The notes below the pieces were generated by a model that was not told where the DNA came from, did no database searches, and was given only the letters and a program-made list of their open reading frames with translations. This document shows, one piece after another, positions 1 through 9,498 of a stretch of DNA of 64,000 bases. Position 1 is the stretch's first letter, and each line of letters begins with the position of its first letter. The stretch covers positions 372,001-436,000 of the forward strand of contig NZ_VCGY01000002.1 in NCBI RefSeq assembly GCF_016597725.1, given 5' to 3'. A program made the position numbers and the translations under genes. The DNA is from Marinobacter sp. 1-4A (GTDB lineage: Bacteria; Pseudomonadota; Gammaproteobacteria; Pseudomonadales; Oleiphilaceae).

Positions 1-749
1 ATGGGAAAGCTGGCGTAAGGCCAGTAAAACACCGGTACATCTAAAACCTCAAGACGAACATGTTTCGCTGTTCCGAAGCCCTCGTTCTGATCCAATTCAA
101 TCTCGGAAGCAACAATAGCCCAATCGTTTTGCCGGGGACCACAGGTGGTTAACATGCCATCGCGAATTTCTACCAATGAGTCGTCTAGCCGCGACAGGCT
201 ACCGGCCCTACCACGCATTTCCGGCCCGTGCAGAAGGAAGGTCGCGGTGTTGATATCAAAGCGCCCTGAGTCCACATCGTACTCTGCCCGCTCCCCAGTC
301 AACAAAAAGCCGTTCCCGCGGCTGACCAAAGGACCTTCAATCGATAACTGGCCAATATTCTGGTTATACCTTGCTTCGGAGCCAGACACACGGAAGCTCC
401 CCTGACGCACCTGAACATCGCCTTGGAGATACAGTTCCTGATCAATCTCATAGCGGGCGCTCAGGCCGCTCGCCTGCAAGGCGGCCGCCTCGACAGCCGT
501 TTCACCAAAAACCCCCGAACTGCCTTCTTCGGAGCCAAGCGGCAAGTACCCGCCTGCGCAAAATGCCGGTAGCGAATGTCTGACAGCATCCGGAAGCTGG
601 CTTTTCGGGCGCCAATCTATTTCAGCGGCAGAAGGTGCTTCTTCAGCGGAGGACAAACCAGCCACCGACATTAGAGCGCATCCGGCAAGCAGGCCCACAA
701 GCCGGCGCGGCAATGTGCCTTTCTGCGCTTGCAGATAGCTGTCGGGCAT
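1..749 (-). CDS. lptD: LPS-assembly protein LptD, N-terminal part (cut by window edge)
   Basis: This is the first 249 codons of LptD, the outer-membrane beta-barrel that, with LptE, inserts lipopolysaccharide into the outer leaflet. Reading leftwards from 749, a basic start and hydrophobic signal segment are followed by a periplasmic OstA/LptA-like jellyroll. Family signatures visible include YLQGDVQVRQG, SGEARYN-like (SGSEARYNQNIGQ), AEYDVDSGRFDI, the TTCGP cysteine motif of the N-terminal disulfide region, and DVPVFYWPYASFP, which is highly typical of LptD. The rest lies left of the window. The start is uncertain: ATG at 749 or an in-frame GTG at 755, which sits nearer an AGGA. It is divergent from amgK, the usual arrangement in pseudomonads. 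Confidence 0.93.
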   Translation of the reverse strand, partial: MPDSYLQAQKGTLPRRLVGLLAGCALMSVAGLSSAEEAPSAAEIDWRPKSQLPDAVRHSLPAFCAGGYLPLGSEEGSSGVFGETAVEAAALQASGLSARYEIDQELYLQGDVQVRQGSFRVSGSEARYNQNIGQLSIEGPLVSRGNGFLLTGERAEYDVDSGRFDINTATFLLHGPEMRGRAGSLSRLDDSLVEIRDGMLTTCGPRQNDWAIVASEIELDQNEGFGTAKHVRLEVLDVPVFYWPYASFP

Positions 750-1032
750 TGGCACGATGGCAAGATTCCTGTTCCAGTTGCATGAAGGAGTGTGCATGGC
801 GCAACGGGGCACCAATACACAAACAACAGCGGCCTAGTTTACACATGCCTCTGAAGCTTGTTAACGGAAACGGGGCCGGATACACGAAACTCCGCTGCAA
901 AAGCGCGTTACCCTCTTTATACTCCTTGCAAAGGAGCCGTGATAACAGCACCTGAATAGTACACGTGCTCATGGCTTGTACACTGTTTTGACATCAATGC
1001 ACTTTAATAACGCCAGGACAATCGCCCGAGCT

Positions 1033-2076
1033 ATGGATAACCGCCTGCAGATGCTGACCACTTGGGTCAGCCAGTTCCCCGGTTTCGAGAACGCCGAAGC
1101 CATTCCCGTTTCCGGCGACGCCAGTTTTCGGAGTTACTTCCGGGTACATAAAACGGACACCAACGGCAGCGAATACTCCTTTATTGTTATGGACTCGCCG
1201 CCAGAACTGGAGGACTGCAGGCCGTTCGTTCAGATTGGTCAGCATTGGCTTGCGTCAGGCATTATGGTTCCGAACATCATTGAAGCCGACCTGACGCACG
1301 GATTTCTCTTGCTGGAAGACTTCGGCGACCGGTTAATGCTGGGCCAGCTAACCCCGGATACAGTAGATTCCCTGTACCAAAACGCGCTGGATGAACTCCT
1401 CCTTATTCAGCAGGTTCCCGCGCATCCCGACTACCCGCTACCCGCTTACGACGCGGCCTTACTGAACCGTGAAATGAGCTTGTTCCGGGACTGGCTGCTT
1501 GAAAGCTATCTAGGGCTGGCACTGGACAACATAGAAAAATCCATGCTCGACACCACCTTTGCCCTGCTTCGTGAAAGCGCTCTGGCGCAACCGGAAGTGA
1601 CCGTGCACCGGGATTACCACTCCAGAAACTTACTAGTGCGCGAACACACTAGCCGCCCCGGAGTTATCGATTTTCAGGATGCGGTGACCGGCCCTATGAC
1701 TTACGACGTAGTTTCGTTGCTCAAGGACTGCTATATACAGTGGCCTGAAGAACGTGTGTACGACTGGCTGGAAGCTTTCCGGAAACAGTCTTTGGACGCG
1801 GGCCTTCACCGCGCAGACTGCGACACCTTCCGCCAATGGTTTGAGCTTATGGGCATGCAACGGCACCTCAAAGCAGCGGGTATTTTTGCCCGCTTGGCCA
1901 TGCGCGACGGAAAGCGGCGCTATTTGGACGACATCCCCCGCACTCTTGGATACTTACTAACCGCCAGCAAACGCCAGCCTGCACTGAGGCACTTCCACGA
2001 CTGGCTGGCAACGGTCGCTGTGCCAAAAGCGGAAGAATTGATTGGCCCACTTCCAGCCCAGGAGTACACATTGTGA
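1033..2076 (+). CDS. amgK: N-acetylmuramate/N-acetylglucosamine anomeric kinase AmgK
   Basis: Aminoglycoside-phosphotransferase-fold sugar kinase of about 347 residues. AmgK phosphorylates MurNAc/GlcNAc at C1 in the cell-wall recycling route that bypasses de novo UDP-MurNAc synthesis. Visible: SGDASFRSYFRV near the N-terminus (typical AmgK), the catalytic loop VHRDYHSRNLLV (HxDxxxxN) and the metal-binding VIDFQDAVTGPMTYD. The open frame extends upstream to 976, but the family-typical start MDNRLQMLTTWV begins at 1033, so I chose it; no strong ribosome site separates the options. The stop overlaps the GTG start of murU by four bases, implying translational coupling. Position next to lptD and before murU matches Pseudomonas. 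Confidence 0.9.
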   Translation: MDNRLQMLTTWVSQFPGFENAEAIPVSGDASFRSYFRVHKTDTNGSEYSFIVMDSPPELEDCRPFVQIGQHWLASGIMVPNIIEADLTHGFLLLEDFGDRLMLGQLTPDTVDSLYQNALDELLLIQQVPAHPDYPLPAYDAALLNREMSLFRDWLLESYLGLALDNIEKSMLDTTFALLRESALAQPEVTVHRDYHSRNLLVREHTSRPGVIDFQDAVTGPMTYDVVSLLKDCYIQWPEERVYDWLEAFRKQSLDAGLHRADCDTFRQWFELMGMQRHLKAAGIFARLAMRDGKRRYLDDIPRTLGYLLTASKRQPALRHFHDWLATVAVPKAEELIGPLPAQEYTL

Positions 2077-2780
2077 AAGCGATGATTCTTGCCGCTGGCA
2101 AGGGCGAGCGTATGAGACCGCTCACCCTGACCACGCCAAAGCCCCTGCTCAGCGCCGGAGGAAAGCCCCTCATTGAGCACCACCTTGAGCATCTCAACCG
2201 TGCTGGTTTTCGAGAGGTGGTGATCAATCATGCCTGGCTCGGGGAGCAGATTGAGTACACCTTGGGAGGGGGCGAGCGCTTCGGCTTATCGCTGAGTTAT
2301 TCCAGAGAAGGTGAGCCTTTAGAAACCGCCGGAGGCATTGTCCGCGCCTTACCGATGCTTACATCGAACGACACAGACTGGTTCATGGTTATAAACGGCG
2401 ATATTTGGGCCGACTTCGACTTAACTCGGCTACAGCCTCCCACCTCCGATTCGCACTCCGCACTCGATGCCGTTCTGGTGATGACAGACAACCCCACACA
2501 CCATCGCAAAGGCGATTTTTGTTTGAACCACAACGGCCTACTCTCTGAGGAGTGCGCCGGGAAAGAAGGCGAGAAACTCACCTTCGCTGGCATCAGCCTA
2601 CTGCACAGAAGGCTGTTTGAAGGGCTGACCGACCAAGCCGGAAAGCTCGGGCCGGTTCTGCGCACAGCCATGACAAAGGGCCGAGTGGCCGGACTGCATC
2701 ACTTCGGGCGTTGGATTGATGTCGGAACGCCTGAGCGGTTGCGTGAATTAGACCGACAACTGGCCATTCAGGAGCCCTAG
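2073..2780 (+). CDS. murU: N-acetylmuramate alpha-1-phosphate uridylyltransferase MurU
   Basis: Sugar-nucleotide transferase of 235 residues that converts MurNAc-1-phosphate to UDP-MurNAc, the step after AmgK in peptidoglycan recycling. The N-terminal signature AAGKGERMRPLTLTTPKP (nucleotide-binding GxGxRxxPLT) and the downstream VINGDIWADFD metal-binding aspartates are typical, as is GRWIDVGTPERLRELD near the C-terminus. The GTG start at 2073 lies inside the GTGA overlap with the end of amgK. Family-level identity is clear; MurU rather than another nucleotidyltransferase is supported by the amgK neighbour. Confidence 0.9.
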   Translation: MKAMILAAGKGERMRPLTLTTPKPLLSAGGKPLIEHHLEHLNRAGFREVVINHAWLGEQIEYTLGGGERFGLSLSYSREGEPLETAGGIVRALPMLTSNDTDWFMVINGDIWADFDLTRLQPPTSDSHSALDAVLVMTDNPTHHRKGDFCLNHNGLLSEECAGKEGEKLTFAGISLLHRRLFEGLTDQAGKLGPVLRTAMTKGRVAGLHHFGRWIDVGTPERLRELDRQLAIQEP

Positions 2781-2784
2781 TGCG

Positions 2785-3537
2785 ATGGCAACTCGCTCTG
2801 CGCAACCGGCCTTACCTCCGCGAATGGAGGCAGCCTTCTCCGGCCTATTGGCCAAGCTTTCCAGCTCCAACCATCAGGCACACAAGCTGATAGGCCAAAC
2901 CAATCTGCCCCGATGGTGCAGACGCCCACTGTTTTTCTTTCTAGGTTATATTGCAAAAGCAGAAGGTAGGGTTTCGGAGCAAGATATAGGTTTTGCAGAA
3001 AACCTGATCAAAGCTCTAAAGCTGTCGAAGCGACAAAGACACAAAGCCATTAGCAGCTTCCAAAAAGGCAAAGCCTCTGAAACCCTGCCGCCGCTCACTG
3101 GACTCACACTAAGGCTCAGCCATCGCATATGGCCTACCCCGGCTCTAAAGATGGCTATTTGCCTGTGTCACGCGGCCCAACTGAAGGGCCGACCGGGTAA
3201 GCCCCGCCGTTACCGCTGCGAAGACACGATTGATCAGATTGGCATGCCAGTCACCATCAGCGAAGACATCTTTGACAGCTACGCCAGCCGGGTATGGGGT
3301 GACATCAGCAGCGCACCCTCAGCACCAGTCAATCTCGAACAGGCCTGCGCATTGCTTGGCGTTACAAGACGCGACCCTATTGCAACAATCAAGCGGGCAT
3401 ACCGGAAAAAAGTCTCTGAATGCCATCCCGACAAGTTACTGCAACAACAACTCAGCGCCGCTGAGCATGCGTTGGCAAAAGAGCGCCTTCTGCGCTACCA
3501 ACAGGCCTGGGAGCTAATCCGGCGACACTATCAGTAA
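2785..3537 (+). CDS. DnaJ-domain protein with N-terminal TerB-like region (DjlA-like)
   Basis: A 250-residue protein. The C-terminal 70 residues form a J-domain with the diagnostic HPD tripeptide in KVSECHPDKLL, so it should stimulate the ATPase of a DnaK-type Hsp70. The middle (FLGYIAKAEGRVSEQDIGFAENL) resembles the TerB-like helical domain of DjlA. E. coli DjlA has an N-terminal membrane segment; here residues around 48-57 (RPLFFFLGYIA) are hydrophobic but short and no clear membrane anchor is seen. It starts four bases after murU, with AGGAG inside the end of murU, so it is probably in the same operon. Confidence 0.8.
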   Translation: MATRSAQPALPPRMEAAFSGLLAKLSSSNHQAHKLIGQTNLPRWCRRPLFFFLGYIAKAEGRVSEQDIGFAENLIKALKLSKRQRHKAISSFQKGKASETLPPLTGLTLRLSHRIWPTPALKMAICLCHAAQLKGRPGKPRRYRCEDTIDQIGMPVTISEDIFDSYASRVWGDISSAPSAPVNLEQACALLGVTRRDPIATIKRAYRKKVSECHPDKLLQQQLSAAEHALAKERLLRYQQAWELIRRHYQ

Positions 3538-3579
3538 ACACTGATTAGTTGGTGGGTACGGCCTGACAGTGATTAGTCA

Positions 3580-4533
3580 CTATTGACGACCATCCCGCTT
3601 TAACCAAGCGGAGATCCTGCTCGCAACTGCCTTGCCATCTCGTGGCATGAATTCGATGTCTGCCCCCACATTTTGCCGACTAAACCCTTGCACACCGGCC
3701 CGCTCCAACCTCGCCTTGCGCTGCCCGCTTGCGTCGGATAACGACAACTCCAGAATACGAGGTACGGAGGCTTTCTTTACGTTTTCCGCCAACTGCCTTG
3801 CATCACGCGGATAAAACTTTGGGCCAGCCCATATCAGAGCAGTAGGTGCGGCCAATTCCGCCGCATAGGCCACAACGTAATTGCTTCCCCGCCCTATTCC
3901 CACTAGCGCTGTCAGCTCATATTCGCGGTTTTTAAGCTCCGCAACCGCCGCCGCGAGTTCATCGAGAATGCGCTTGCGGTAGGCTGCCTCCAAATCGCCT
4001 GGAGCTTCTGCCGCCAAAACATCAATCGCAGCTGGGCTCGGCGCTCCCGGGTTTTGTTCCGCAGCTTTCGGTTTTGGCTCGGGCGCAACGAACGGTTGCT
4101 CAAGAATCCGTTCAAGGGCTTCCGACGGCGGCTCAAGACCCAAACTAAGCACCGCCAATTTACGGTGCGCCAATTCTCGCGCCAGAGTACCAGTAAGCCC
4201 AGACGCTGCGTTCTCCCCCTCATCCGCCAAAATAATCACCGCCCCTCTTGCGGGAGTTTCCGTTTCGGGCCAAAACAGCGCCAGCGTGCGAGCGCCATCT
4301 TCAAGCTCGAGCCACAGCGCAGAATCCGGAAATTTGTGGTTCAACCCCCACTCACCCAAACCGGAAGACACAACGCCGCGCACTTCATTCGGAGTCGGCG
4401 GGGTAGCTGCTGGGGTTGCTGCTTCATCCTGTGCCAATGCAGGCACAGCAGTGCCTAGCATGATCACGGCCATAAGCCATCCGAAAAGGCTCATGAGGTA
4501 AGGGCTTTGGCTTATTGTTCTGAATCGGCGCAC
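3580..4533 (-). CDS. DUF3530 family exported protein
   Basis: Exported protein of about 317 residues resembling the DUF3530 family, which has an alpha/beta-hydrolase-like layout but no established function. I placed the start at the GTG at 4533 because it follows AGGAGCAGGAACT and gives a classical signal peptide: MRRF, a hydrophobic core (LFGWLMAVIMLGTAVPA) and ALAQ cleavage. Mature features include GAVIILADEGENAASGL, LGLEPPSEALERIL, and VGIGRGSNYVVAYAAEL, which sits where a GxSxG nucleophile elbow would be (GIGRGSN), followed by WAGPKFYPRDARQL. A Pro/Ala-rich linker lies around residues 170-185. It is divergent from rpe with only 90 bp between starts. Confidence 0.75.
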   Translation of the reverse strand: MRRFRTISQSPYLMSLFGWLMAVIMLGTAVPALAQDEAATPAATPPTPNEVRGVVSSGLGEWGLNHKFPDSALWLELEDGARTLALFWPETETPARGAVIILADEGENAASGLTGTLARELAHRKLAVLSLGLEPPSEALERILEQPFVAPEPKPKAAEQNPGAPSPAAIDVLAAEAPGDLEAAYRKRILDELAAAVAELKNREYELTALVGIGRGSNYVVAYAAELAAPTALIWAGPKFYPRDARQLAENVKKASVPRILELSLSDASGQRKARLERAGVQGFSRQNVGADIEFMPRDGKAVASRISAWLKRDGRQ

Positions 4534-4623
4534 AGTTCCTGCTCCTCTGGCTACGAAAACACGCTCGTGTGCTGTTAGACTGTCATTATTATTAATAGCT
4601 GCCAATTGTTTGCGAGACCCGTG

Positions 4624-5325
4624 ATGAATCCCTATCTGATTGCCCCATCCATCCTATCTGCCGATTTTGCCCGTTTGGGCGAAGAAGTGGATAACGTTCT
4701 GGCCGCAGGCGCAGACGTGGTGCACTTTGACGTTATGGACAACCACTACGTGCCCAACCTGACCATCGGGCCGATGGTTTGCGAAGCTCTGCGCAAACAC
4801 GGCGTTACCGCGCCCATCGACGTACACCTTATGGTATCGCCGGTGGACGACCTAATTCGCATGTTCATCGACGCTGGCGCCAGCTACATAACCTTCCACC
4901 CGGAAGCGTCCCAGCACATCGACCGTTCCCTACAACTGATTCGTGAGGGCGGCTGCAAGGCAGGTTTGGTATTTAACCCGGCCACATCGCTGCACCACAT
5001 GGATCATGTGATGGACAAGCTCGATATGGTGTTGATGATGTCAGTTAATCCAGGTTTCGGTGGCCAGAAGTTCATCCCCGGCACCCTTGATAAGCTCAGA
5101 GAAGCCCGTAAACGTATCGACGCTAGCAATTACAATATTCGCTTGGAAATCGACGGGGGCGTGAAAACCGATAATATTCGTGAAATTGCAGAAGCCGGTG
5201 CAGATACCTTCGTTGCCGGCTCGGCTATTTTCAACACTGACGACTACAAAGCCACTATTGATGCCATGCGGCTAGAGCTCGAACAAGCCCGCATGGCGCT
5301 GGGCCATACGGTGACGGGCCAATGA
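4624..5325 (+). CDS. rpe: Ribulose-phosphate 3-epimerase
   Basis: TIM-barrel enzyme of 233 residues that interconverts ribulose 5-phosphate and xylulose 5-phosphate in the pentose phosphate pathway. Signatures: [29 protein letters not shown] (metal-binding His and catalytic Asp), VDVHLMV-like (IDVHLMV), [12 protein letters not shown] and LEIDGGVK. The ATG at 4624 gives the canonical [11 protein letters not shown] start; upstream in-frame codons are discarded. The stop overlaps gph by four bases, so rpe and gph are coupled, and both precede trpE as in Pseudomonas. Confidence 0.96.
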   Translation: MNPYLIAPSILSADFARLGEEVDNVLAAGADVVHFDVMDNHYVPNLTIGPMVCEALRKHGVTAPIDVHLMVSPVDDLIRMFIDAGASYITFHPEASQHIDRSLQLIREGGCKAGLVFNPATSLHHMDHVMDKLDMVLMMSVNPGFGGQKFIPGTLDKLREARKRIDASNYNIRLEIDGGVKTDNIREIAEAGADTFVAGSAIFNTDDYKATIDAMRLELEQARMALGHTVTGQ

Positions 5326-6011
5326 GCCTAGCAGGCCTGTTTAACCAGCGCTGGCCCGGCGTTGCACTGTTTGACCTTGACGGCACTCTGGTAGACAGCG
5401 CTCCGGATCTTGCTGCAGCAGTTGATTGCACCCTTGAACAGCTGGGGCGCAAACCCGCTGGCCTTGAGCGGGTGCGAGAGTGGGTAGGCCATGGTTCTCC
5501 CGTTTTGATGCGCCGGGCCTTAGCTGGCAAAGCCGATTGGGAACCTGCGAGCGCTGCAGACGACGCCTTGTTTAACGACGCTCTGGCGTTGTTTTACAAC
5601 AACTACCGGCAACTCAACGGCAAGCACGCTGTGGTGTACCCCGGGGTAAAAGCCTGCCTTGAATCCCTAAGTAAACGGGGCTGCCCCATGGCTGTGGTGA
5701 CCAACAAGCCAGAACAGTTTGTAAGCCCACTGCTGAAACAACTGGGGCTGGACCACCACTTCAAGCTGTTGATCGGTGGCGATACGCTGGACACAAGAAA
5801 GCCAGACCCGGGCCCGCTGCTCCATGCCATGAAAACTCTTAATGGCAGCCGCGGCACCACGGTAATGGTTGGCGACTCTGCGGCAGATGTCAGCGCCGCT
5901 CAAGCTGCAGGCATTCCTTGCGTTGCTGTCACCTATGGCTACAATTTTGGACGCTCGGTACAGGCACTGGGAGCAGACGCTGTGGTTGATTCCCTGAGCG
6001 AGCTTTTGTAA
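5322..6011 (+). CDS. gph: Phosphoglycolate phosphatase
   Basis: HAD-superfamily phosphatase, 229 residues, which removes 2-phosphoglycolate formed by DNA repair or oxygenase side reactions. Motif I is [14 protein letters not shown] (nucleophile and acid/base Asp), motif II is VVTNKP, and motif IV is [16 protein letters not shown]; a helical cap lies between motifs I and II. The start ATG overlaps the rpe stop (ATGA). It is the last gene before the trp leader region. Confidence 0.93.
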   Translation: MSLAGLFNQRWPGVALFDLDGTLVDSAPDLAAAVDCTLEQLGRKPAGLERVREWVGHGSPVLMRRALAGKADWEPASAADDALFNDALALFYNNYRQLNGKHAVVYPGVKACLESLSKRGCPMAVVTNKPEQFVSPLLKQLGLDHHFKLLIGGDTLDTRKPDPGPLLHAMKTLNGSRGTTVMVGDSAADVSAAQAAGIPCVAVTYGYNFGRSVQALGADAVVDSLSELL

Positions 6012-6060
6012 CCTCTCAGATCTTGTACATTCATTCTTATCAATTCGGGAGATTCCTGCC

Positions 6061-6141
6061 GTGCAGGGACTGAATCTGACTGCAGCGCGAGGCATCCTCA
6101 CGACCCGCGCAACACGATGGTGGCGATGGCGTACCGGCTGA
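6061..6141 (+). CDS. trpL: trp operon leader peptide (26 residues, three Trp codons)
   Basis: A short frame from GTG at 6061, preceded by GGGAG with nine-base spacing, encodes a 26-residue peptide ending TRWWRWRTG before TGA at 6139. Three Trp codons in four positions (6118-6123 and 6127-6129) directly upstream of trpE are the hallmark of a ribosome-sensed attenuator. Trp starvation would stall ribosomes at these codons and change folding of the downstream leader. The peptide was found by reading the intergenic region. The GTG start and ribosome site are inferred; the Trp cluster is direct. Confidence 0.8.
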   Translation: MQGLNLTAARGILTTRATRWWRWRTG

Positions 6142-6258
6142 TAATACTCAGCTCGGCGAACAGCGCGCGCATGCCCGCTTGGCGCCACCACTCGACAGGA
6201 CCGGCCAGTGTTGCCAATGGCCTGCTCGAACGCAGATCAGATCTCAGGAAGCCCGACC
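6118..6258 (+). promoter_or_regulatory. trpE attenuator region
   Basis: The tandem Trp codons TGGTGGCG (6118-6125) are perfectly complementary to CGCCACCA (6183-6190), which could form the leader helix that a stalled ribosome would block. A second hairpin, GGCCA (6203-6207) with TGGCC (6218-6222), lies further on, and TTGGC (6179-6183) could instead pair with GCCAA (6213-6217), giving mutually exclusive folds. No run of T follows any of them, so a classical intrinsic terminator is not seen; control might be on translation or through Rho. The trpE ribosome site AGGA is at 6246-6249. Confidence 0.55.
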
Positions 6259-7746
6259 ATGAACTCCGAACAATTCCGTAAGCTGGCCCAAGCTGGCTTC
6301 AACCGTATCCCCGTGTATCGCGAAGTCCTTGCGGACATGGACACTCCTTTAAGCACCTATCTCAAGCTCGCCAGCGGGCCATACTCGTACCTGTTTGAGT
6401 CCGTTCAGGGCGGCGAAAAATGGGGTCGGTATTCCATCATCGGCCTGCCCAGTCAGGAAGTGCTCAAGGTATTCGACCACAGGGTAGAGATTCGCCGCCA
6501 CGGGGAACTGGTTGAAAGCGCTGAAGTGGACGACCCGTTGGCATTTGTCGCCAGTTATCAGGCACGCTTCAATGCACCGGACCTGGAAGAGCTGCCACGA
6601 TTCAACGGGGGTCTGGTGGGCTACTTCGGCTACGACACCGTGCGCTACATCGAAAAGCGCCTTGCAGCTAGTTGCCCCCCGGATCGCATCGGCACGCCAG
6701 ACATACTGCTGATGGTATCCAACGAGCTGGTGGTGTTCGATAACTTGCGCGGCAAACTGCACCTGATTGTGCACGTGGATCCAGCGGACCAAGACGGTTA
6801 CGAACAAGCCCAGCTCAGGCTCGACGAACTCGAACAGAAACTACACCGGCAGACCGCCAATGCTCCTCAAACACCCATGCATCTGCGCGGTAAAACCGTG
6901 GATGAAAGCGAGTTTGTGTCTGGCTTCAGTCAAGAAAAGTTCGAAGCGGCGGTGGATAAAATTAAAGACTACGTGCTGGACGGCGACGTGATGCAAACCG
7001 TCATCTCTCAGCGCATGTCCATTCCGTTTGAAGCCCCACCCCTGAACCTGTACCGCTCACTACGAGTATTGAATCCATCGCCGTACATGTACTTTTTGGA
7101 CCTGGACGACTTCCACATCGTAGGCTCGTCGCCGGAAATTCTCGCGCGTATGGAAGATAGAGAAGTCACCGTTCGCCCCATCGCGGGCACCCGCAAACGT
7201 GGCGCTACAGATGCGGAAGACCGTGCTCTGGAAGCCGAGCTGCTGGCCGATCCAAAGGAAATTGCCGAACACCTGATGCTGATTGATCTGGGCCGCAACG
7301 ATGCCGGTCGCGTTTCGGAAACCGGCACCGTAAAGCTCACCGAGAAAATGGCCGTGGAGCGCTACTCCCACGTGATGCACATAGTGTCCAACGTCACCGG
7401 CCAAGTAAAAGACGGCACCAGCTGCCTTGACGTACTCAAAGCCACCCTGCCCGCAGGTACTCTGAGCGGAGCCCCGAAAACCCGGGCCATGGAGATCATC
7501 GACGAACTGGAACCGGTCAAACGCGGTGTATACGGCGGTGCCGTGGGCTACCTCTCGTTTAACGGCAACATGGATACCGCCATTGCCATCCGAACTGCCG
7601 TGATCAAGGACAAGACCCTGCACATACAGGCTGGCGCTGGCATTGTGGCCGACTCTGTACCTCGCCTTGAATGGAAAGAAACCATGAACAAGGGCCGCGC
7701 TATCTTCCGCGCGGTGGCCATGACCTACAACGACTTTGACCACTGA
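6259..7746 (+). CDS. trpE: Anthranilate synthase component I
   Basis: Enzyme of 495 residues that makes anthranilate from chorismate with ammonia from TrpG, the first committed tryptophan step. N-terminal part includes [21 protein letters not shown] and a LLxxES-type Trp-feedback site; the catalytic chorismate-binding half includes [32 protein letters not shown] (longer motif at about residues 330-350), [12 protein letters not shown] and [10 protein letters not shown]. The ATG at 6259 follows AGGA with nine-base spacing and gives [15 protein letters not shown]; the upstream extension to 6208 is not used. It is first in trpEGDC, fifteen bases ahead of trpG. Confidence 0.96.
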   Translation: MNSEQFRKLAQAGFNRIPVYREVLADMDTPLSTYLKLASGPYSYLFESVQGGEKWGRYSIIGLPSQEVLKVFDHRVEIRRHGELVESAEVDDPLAFVASYQARFNAPDLEELPRFNGGLVGYFGYDTVRYIEKRLAASCPPDRIGTPDILLMVSNELVVFDNLRGKLHLIVHVDPADQDGYEQAQLRLDELEQKLHRQTANAPQTPMHLRGKTVDESEFVSGFSQEKFEAAVDKIKDYVLDGDVMQTVISQRMSIPFEAPPLNLYRSLRVLNPSPYMYFLDLDDFHIVGSSPEILARMEDREVTVRPIAGTRKRGATDAEDRALEAELLADPKEIAEHLMLIDLGRNDAGRVSETGTVKLTEKMAVERYSHVMHIVSNVTGQVKDGTSCLDVLKATLPAGTLSGAPKTRAMEIIDELEPVKRGVYGGAVGYLSFNGNMDTAIAIRTAVIKDKTLHIQAGAGIVADSVPRLEWKETMNKGRAIFRAVAMTYNDFDH

Positions 7747-7761
7747 GGCGAGGGAAACATC

Positions 7762-8343
7762 ATGCTATTAATGATCGACAACTACGACTCCTTCACCTAC
7801 AACGTGGTGCAATATCTCGCGGAACTGGGTGCCGACGTACAAGTGCACCGAAACGACGAAATCACCGTGGAACAGATTGAAGCCCTGAACCCCGAAAGAC
7901 TCGTGGTTTCCCCCGGGCCCTGCACGCCAAATGAAGCCGGGGTGTCCATGGAAGCCATCCGCCACTTCGCTGGCAAGATACCCATCCTCGGCATCTGCCT
8001 CGGCCATCAAGCCATCGGCCAGGTATTCGGCGGCAACATCATCCGCGCGGGACGAGTCATGCACGGCAAAGTCTCCCCTGTTTACCACCAGAACACCGGC
8101 GTATTCCGAGGCCTCAACAACCCTGTGCAAGCCACCCGCTATCACAGCCTTGTCATTGAACAAGCCAGCCTGCCGGAATGCCTGGAAATGACCGCCTGGA
8201 CCCGCAACAGCGACGGCAGCGTGGAAGAAATCATGGGGGTGCGCCACAAAACCATGGCCATCGAAGGGGTGCAGTTCCACCCTGAATCCATCATGAGCGA
8301 ACAGGGCCACGAACTGCTGCGCAACTTCCTGCGAACCCAATAA
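7762..8343 (+). CDS. trpG: Anthranilate synthase component II (glutamine amidotransferase)
   Basis: Class I glutamine amidotransferase of 193 residues that supplies ammonia to TrpE. The catalytic triad is visible: Cys in [13 protein letters not shown], and His and Glu in [14 protein letters not shown]. The opening [19 protein letters not shown] and [13 protein letters not shown] are family signatures. It may double as PabA for folate synthesis, as in many bacteria; the sequence alone does not decide this. It sits tightly between trpE and trpD. Confidence 0.95.
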   Translation: MLLMIDNYDSFTYNVVQYLAELGADVQVHRNDEITVEQIEALNPERLVVSPGPCTPNEAGVSMEAIRHFAGKIPILGICLGHQAIGQVFGGNIIRAGRVMHGKVSPVYHQNTGVFRGLNNPVQATRYHSLVIEQASLPECLEMTAWTRNSDGSVEEIMGVRHKTMAIEGVQFHPESIMSEQGHELLRNFLRTQ

Positions 8344-8356
8344 AAAGGCGAATCCA

Positions 8357-9385
8357 ATGAACATGAAAGACGCACTGAGCCGCGTGGCCGAAAACCTCGA
8401 CATGTCTCGGGAAGAAATGAAAAGCGTAATGCGCATCGTCATGAACGGCGAAGCCACCGACGCCCAGATAGGCGCCCTGCTCATGGGCCTGCGCCTCAAA
8501 AGTGAAACGGTGGACGAAATCACCGGCGCTGTGGAAGTCATGCGTGAGTTGGTTTCTGGCGTAGCCATCAAAGCCGAGCCCTTGGTCGACATAGTAGGCA
8601 CGGGCGGCGACGGCGCCAACCTATTCAACGTATCCTCCGCTTCCGCCTTCGTGGTTGCCGCTGCAGGCGGCTTTGTCGCCAAGCACGGCAACCGAGCCGT
8701 CTCCTCCAAAAGCGGCAGTGCCGACCTGATTGAACAAGCAGGCATCAATCTGGGCCTGACACCTGAACAAGTCGCCCGCTGCGTAGAACAAATCGGCGTC
8801 GGCTTCATGTTCGCCCCGGCTCACCACGGCGCCATGAAACACGCCGTCGGCCCGCGTAAAGAATTGGGCTGCCGCACCCTATTCAACATACTCGGCCCCA
8901 TGACAAACCCGGCAGGCGTTAAACGCCAGCTAGTGGGCGTATTCAGCAAAGCCCTCTGCCGCCCCATTGCCGAAGTGCTGCAAAAACTTGGCTCTGAACA
9001 CATCATGGTGGTGGCATCCAAAGACGGCCTTGATGAAATCAGCTTGGCCAGCGCGACCCATGTGGCAGAACTGAAAAACGGCGAAATCACCGAATACACC
9101 CTCACCCCTGAAGATCTCGGCATAAAAAGCCAGACTCTGGTAGGCCTTTCTGTCGATACCGCCGAAGAATCCCTGAACCTGATCAAAGCCGCCTTCGGAA
9201 GAGGCCACGACGAAATGGCCGAAAAAGCCCGGGACATGATCGCCCTCAATGCTGGCGCCGCTATTTACGTGGCGGGCTTGGCTCCGACAGCCAAAATGGG
9301 CGTTGAAATGGCACTGGACGCCATGGGATCAGGACTTGCAGCCGGAAAACTCGCGGAATTGGCGGACTTTTCACACTGTTTCTGA
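8357..9385 (+). CDS. trpD: Anthranilate phosphoribosyltransferase
   Basis: Enzyme of 342 residues that joins anthranilate to PRPP. Signatures: [17 protein letters not shown] (PRPP-binding GTGGD), [19 protein letters not shown] (KHGNR and SSxxGSAD), [20 protein letters not shown] and [11 protein letters not shown]. It follows trpG by 13 bases. A 242-bp gap carrying a large inverted-repeat element separates it from trpC, unlike the tight spacing elsewhere in the operon. Confidence 0.96.
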   Translation: MNMKDALSRVAENLDMSREEMKSVMRIVMNGEATDAQIGALLMGLRLKSETVDEITGAVEVMRELVSGVAIKAEPLVDIVGTGGDGANLFNVSSASAFVVAAAGGFVAKHGNRAVSSKSGSADLIEQAGINLGLTPEQVARCVEQIGVGFMFAPAHHGAMKHAVGPRKELGCRTLFNILGPMTNPAGVKRQLVGVFSKALCRPIAEVLQKLGSEHIMVVASKDGLDEISLASATHVAELKNGEITEYTLTPEDLGIKSQTLVGLSVDTAEESLNLIKAAFGRGHDEMAEKARDMIALNAGAAIYVAGLAPTAKMGVEMALDAMGSGLAAGKLAELADFSHCF

Positions 9386-9498
9386 ACCAAAAAACACTGG
9401 TTTAATAGAGACTGCGCGGTAACCGAATGCCGCACTGGGCAGTTCACAAAGATCTGCTTTTAGCTTTAAGCTGTCAGCAGGCGCCACCCGAACTTTGA

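Noticed and set aside
3538..3579. Small hairpin AGTGA-TTAG-TCACT between convergent genes
   Set aside because: A five-base stem without T runs is too weak to call a terminator.
5667..6191. Minus-strand open frame opposite gph and the trp leader
   Set aside because: It overlaps the intact phosphatase and leader peptide and shows no domain signature.
7768..8808. Long minus-strand open frame of 346 codons opposite trpG and trpD
   Set aside because: Both genes on the other strand have complete, well-known motifs; the frame gives low-complexity, Ala/Val/Gly-rich residues without recognisable features and is a shadow of their codon bias.
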